From: an uncultured Flavobacteriaceae bacterium
GTDB taxonomy: Bacteria; Bacteroidota; Bacteroidia; Flavobacteriales; Flavobacteriaceae
Assembly: GCA_905479415.1 (NCBI GenBank)
Contig: CAJQMK010000003.1
Location: 40,797-104,796, forward strand
DNA: 64,000 nucleotides
Direction of reading: 5' to 3'
The notes under the pieces are model-generated. The model did no database searches. It was not told the origin of the DNA and saw nothing but the letters and a program-made list of their open reading frames with translations. The number at the start of each line of letters is the position of its first letter. Position 1 is the stretch's first letter. Positions 62,331 to 64,000 of this stretch are shown here, in pieces. Made by a program: the position numbers and the translations under genes.

Positions 62331-63809
62331 ATGTCTAAAAAGTTAACTAAAAGAGAAGAAGATTATTCAAAATGGTACAACGAGTTAGTAGTTAAAGCTG
62401 ATTTAGCAGAAAACTCATCTGTTCGAGGATGTATGGTGATAAAACCGTATGGTTATGCTATTTGGGAAAAAATGCAGGCCCAACTCGATATAATGTTTAA
62501 AGAGACTGGTCATCAAAATGCTTACTTTCCTCTGTTTGTTCCGAAAAGTTTGTTCGAGGCTGAAGAAAAAAATGCCGAAGGGTTTGCAAAAGAATGTGCT
62601 GTAGTTACACATTATAGATTAAAAAATGATGATGAAAATCCTGGAAAATTAATTGTAGACGAAAAAGCTAAGCTTGAAGAAGAATTAATTGTAAGACCAA
62701 CCAGCGAAGCAATTATTTGGAATACTTATAAAAACTGGATTCAATCATACAGAGATCTTCCTATACTTATAAACCAGTGGGCTAATGTTGTGAGATGGGA
62801 AATGAGAACTAGATTGTTTTTGAGAACTGCCGAGTTTTTATGGCAAGAGGGTCATACAGCTCACTCAACAAAACAAGAAGCTTTAGATGAAGCTGAATTA
62901 ATGAATAATATTTATGCTGAATTTGCTCAAAATTTTATGGGAATACCCGTGATTAAGGGACTTAAATCAGAAAGTGAAAGATTTGCTGGAGCAGAAGAAA
63001 CTTATTGTATTGAAGCCTTAATGCAAGATGGTAAAGCATTGCAGGCTGGAACTTCTCATTTTTTAGGTCAAAATTTTGCAAAAGCATTTGATGTTAAATT
63101 TGCAAATAAAACTGGTTCTTTGGATTATGTGTGGGCAACTTCTTGGGGTGTTTCAACTAGATTAATGGGAGCTTTAATTATGACTCACTCCGATGATAAT
63201 GGTTTAGTGCTGCCTCCAAAGTTAGCACCTGTTCAAGTAGTTATAATTCCTATATATAGATCTGATGAACAGTTTGATCTAATTTGTTCTAAAGTAAACC
63301 CTATAATTGACAAGCTTAAATCCAAAAATATTTCTGTTTTGTTTGATAAAAGAGATACTCATAAACCAGGATTCAAATTTAATGAGCATGAAATAAAAGG
63401 AGTTCCAATTAGAATAGCCGTTGGGCCAAAAGATTTAGAGAATTCAACTTTAGAAATTTTTAGAAGAGATGAAATGAAAAAGGAAACTATTAGGTTTGAT
63501 GAAGTTTTTGAAAAAATTGATTTTTTGTTAGAAGATATTCAAATCAATTTATTTTCTAAAGCAAAGACATTTACTGAAAATAATGTTAGAGTTGTAAATG
63601 ATTATGACGAATTTAAAGATATTTTAAAAGAAAAAGGTGGGTTTATTTCAGCTCACTGGGATGGAACAACAGAAACAGAAGAAAAAATAAAAAAAGAAAC
63701 TAAAGCAACTATTAGATGTATACCTCTAAATTCATCAAAAGAATCAGGAAAATGTATCTATTCAAATAAGCCATCTTCTCAAAGAGTATTGTTTGCTAAG
63801 GCTTATTGA
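62331..63809 (+). CDS. proS: prolyl-tRNA synthetase (eukaryote/archaeal-like short form)
   Basis: [81 protein letters not shown]. Confidence 0.96.
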   Translation: MSKKLTKREEDYSKWYNELVVKADLAENSSVRGCMVIKPYGYAIWEKMQAQLDIMFKETGHQNAYFPLFVPKSLFEAEEKNAEGFAKECAVVTHYRLKNDDENPGKLIVDEKAKLEEELIVRPTSEAIIWNTYKNWIQSYRDLPILINQWANVVRWEMRTRLFLRTAEFLWQEGHTAHSTKQEALDEAELMNNIYAEFAQNFMGIPVIKGLKSESERFAGAEETYCIEALMQDGKALQAGTSHFLGQNFAKAFDVKFANKTGSLDYVWATSWGVSTRLMGALIMTHSDDNGLVLPPKLAPVQVVIIPIYRSDEQFDLICSKVNPIIDKLKSKNISVLFDKRDTHKPGFKFNEHEIKGVPIRIAVGPKDLENSTLEIFRRDEMKKETIRFDEVFEKIDFLLEDIQINLFSKAKTFTENNVRVVNDYDEFKDILKEKGGFISAHWDGTTETEEKIKKETKATIRCIPLNSSKESGKCIYSNKPSSQRVLFAKAY

Positions 63810-63840
63810 TTTACAAGTTTTTATAAATAAAAAAATTATG

Positions 63841-63871
63841 TTGCAAGTTTGTATCCTTTCAATTACATTTG
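63841..63871 (+). promoter_or_regulatory. Bacteroidetes-type promoter of tRNA-Glu (TTG-N20-TACATTTG)
   Basis: TTG 63841-63843, TACATTTG 63864-63871, 15 nt before the tRNA. Confidence 0.7.
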
Positions 63872-63886
63872 CAATCGTTTTTAATA

Positions 63887-63958
63887 GGCCCGTTCGTCTA
63901 TCGGCTAGGACGCCAGGTTTTCATCCTGGTAAGAGGGGTTCGATTCCCCTACGGGCTA
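63887..63958 (+). tRNA. tRNA-Glu(TTC)
   Basis: Cloverleaf with GGCCCGT/ACGGGCT acceptor, CCAGG-TTTTCAT-CCTGG anticodon arm, GGTTCGATTCC T-arm. Confidence 0.97.
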
Positions 63959-63971
63959 CTAAATAAATAAT

Positions 63972-64000
63972 ATGGCTAATCATAAATCAGCGTTAAAAAG
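63972..64000 (+). CDS. rpsT: 30S ribosomal protein S20, N-terminal fragment (MANHKSALK…), truncated by window end
   Basis: Start ATG and typical S20 N-terminus. Confidence 0.8.

Overview
AT-rich chromosomal window that reads as a streamlined marine Flavobacteriia/Bacteroidetes genome. The lineage call rests on Bacteroidetes-type TAnnTTTG promoters, a fused SecDF, a 6S-Flavo-like RNA between zapA and rny, a tmRNA tag GENNYALAA, and a proteorhodopsin with Met at the tuning position. Most of the window is housekeeping: ctaA, cca, dapD, ruvX, def, mazG, aroE, purA, a RelA/SpoT homolog, rocD, zapA, rny, kdsA, typA, asnB, gyrB, mdh, secDF, lgt, yidD, cysS, folE, proS, tRNA-Glu and the start of rpsT. 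Accessory content lies at about 27-44 kb: two lipoprotein sulfatases with a sialate-O-acetylesterase-like SGNH protein, a TetR gene divergent from a secreted protein of unknown function, a vWA/AAA-ATPase pair with a small membrane protein, a light module (blh divergent from a green-tuned proton-pumping proteorhodopsin, then crtY), an overlapping crtY-M28 peptidase-Kazal-like lipoprotein operon, and CDP-alcohol phosphatidyltransferase plus Old-Yellow-Enzyme-like genes. No CRISPR array, prophage, IS element or recognisable defence island was seen. The best leads for undescribed biology are the vWA/AAA/small-TM module next to the rhodopsin genes, the crtY-M28-Kazal operon, the twin palindromes in front of the unknown secreted protein, an in-frame hexanucleotide microsatellite in a lipoprotein gene, and convergent genes that nest their stop codons in one TTAA. 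All calls come from reading the sequence and ORF translations; no database search was run.
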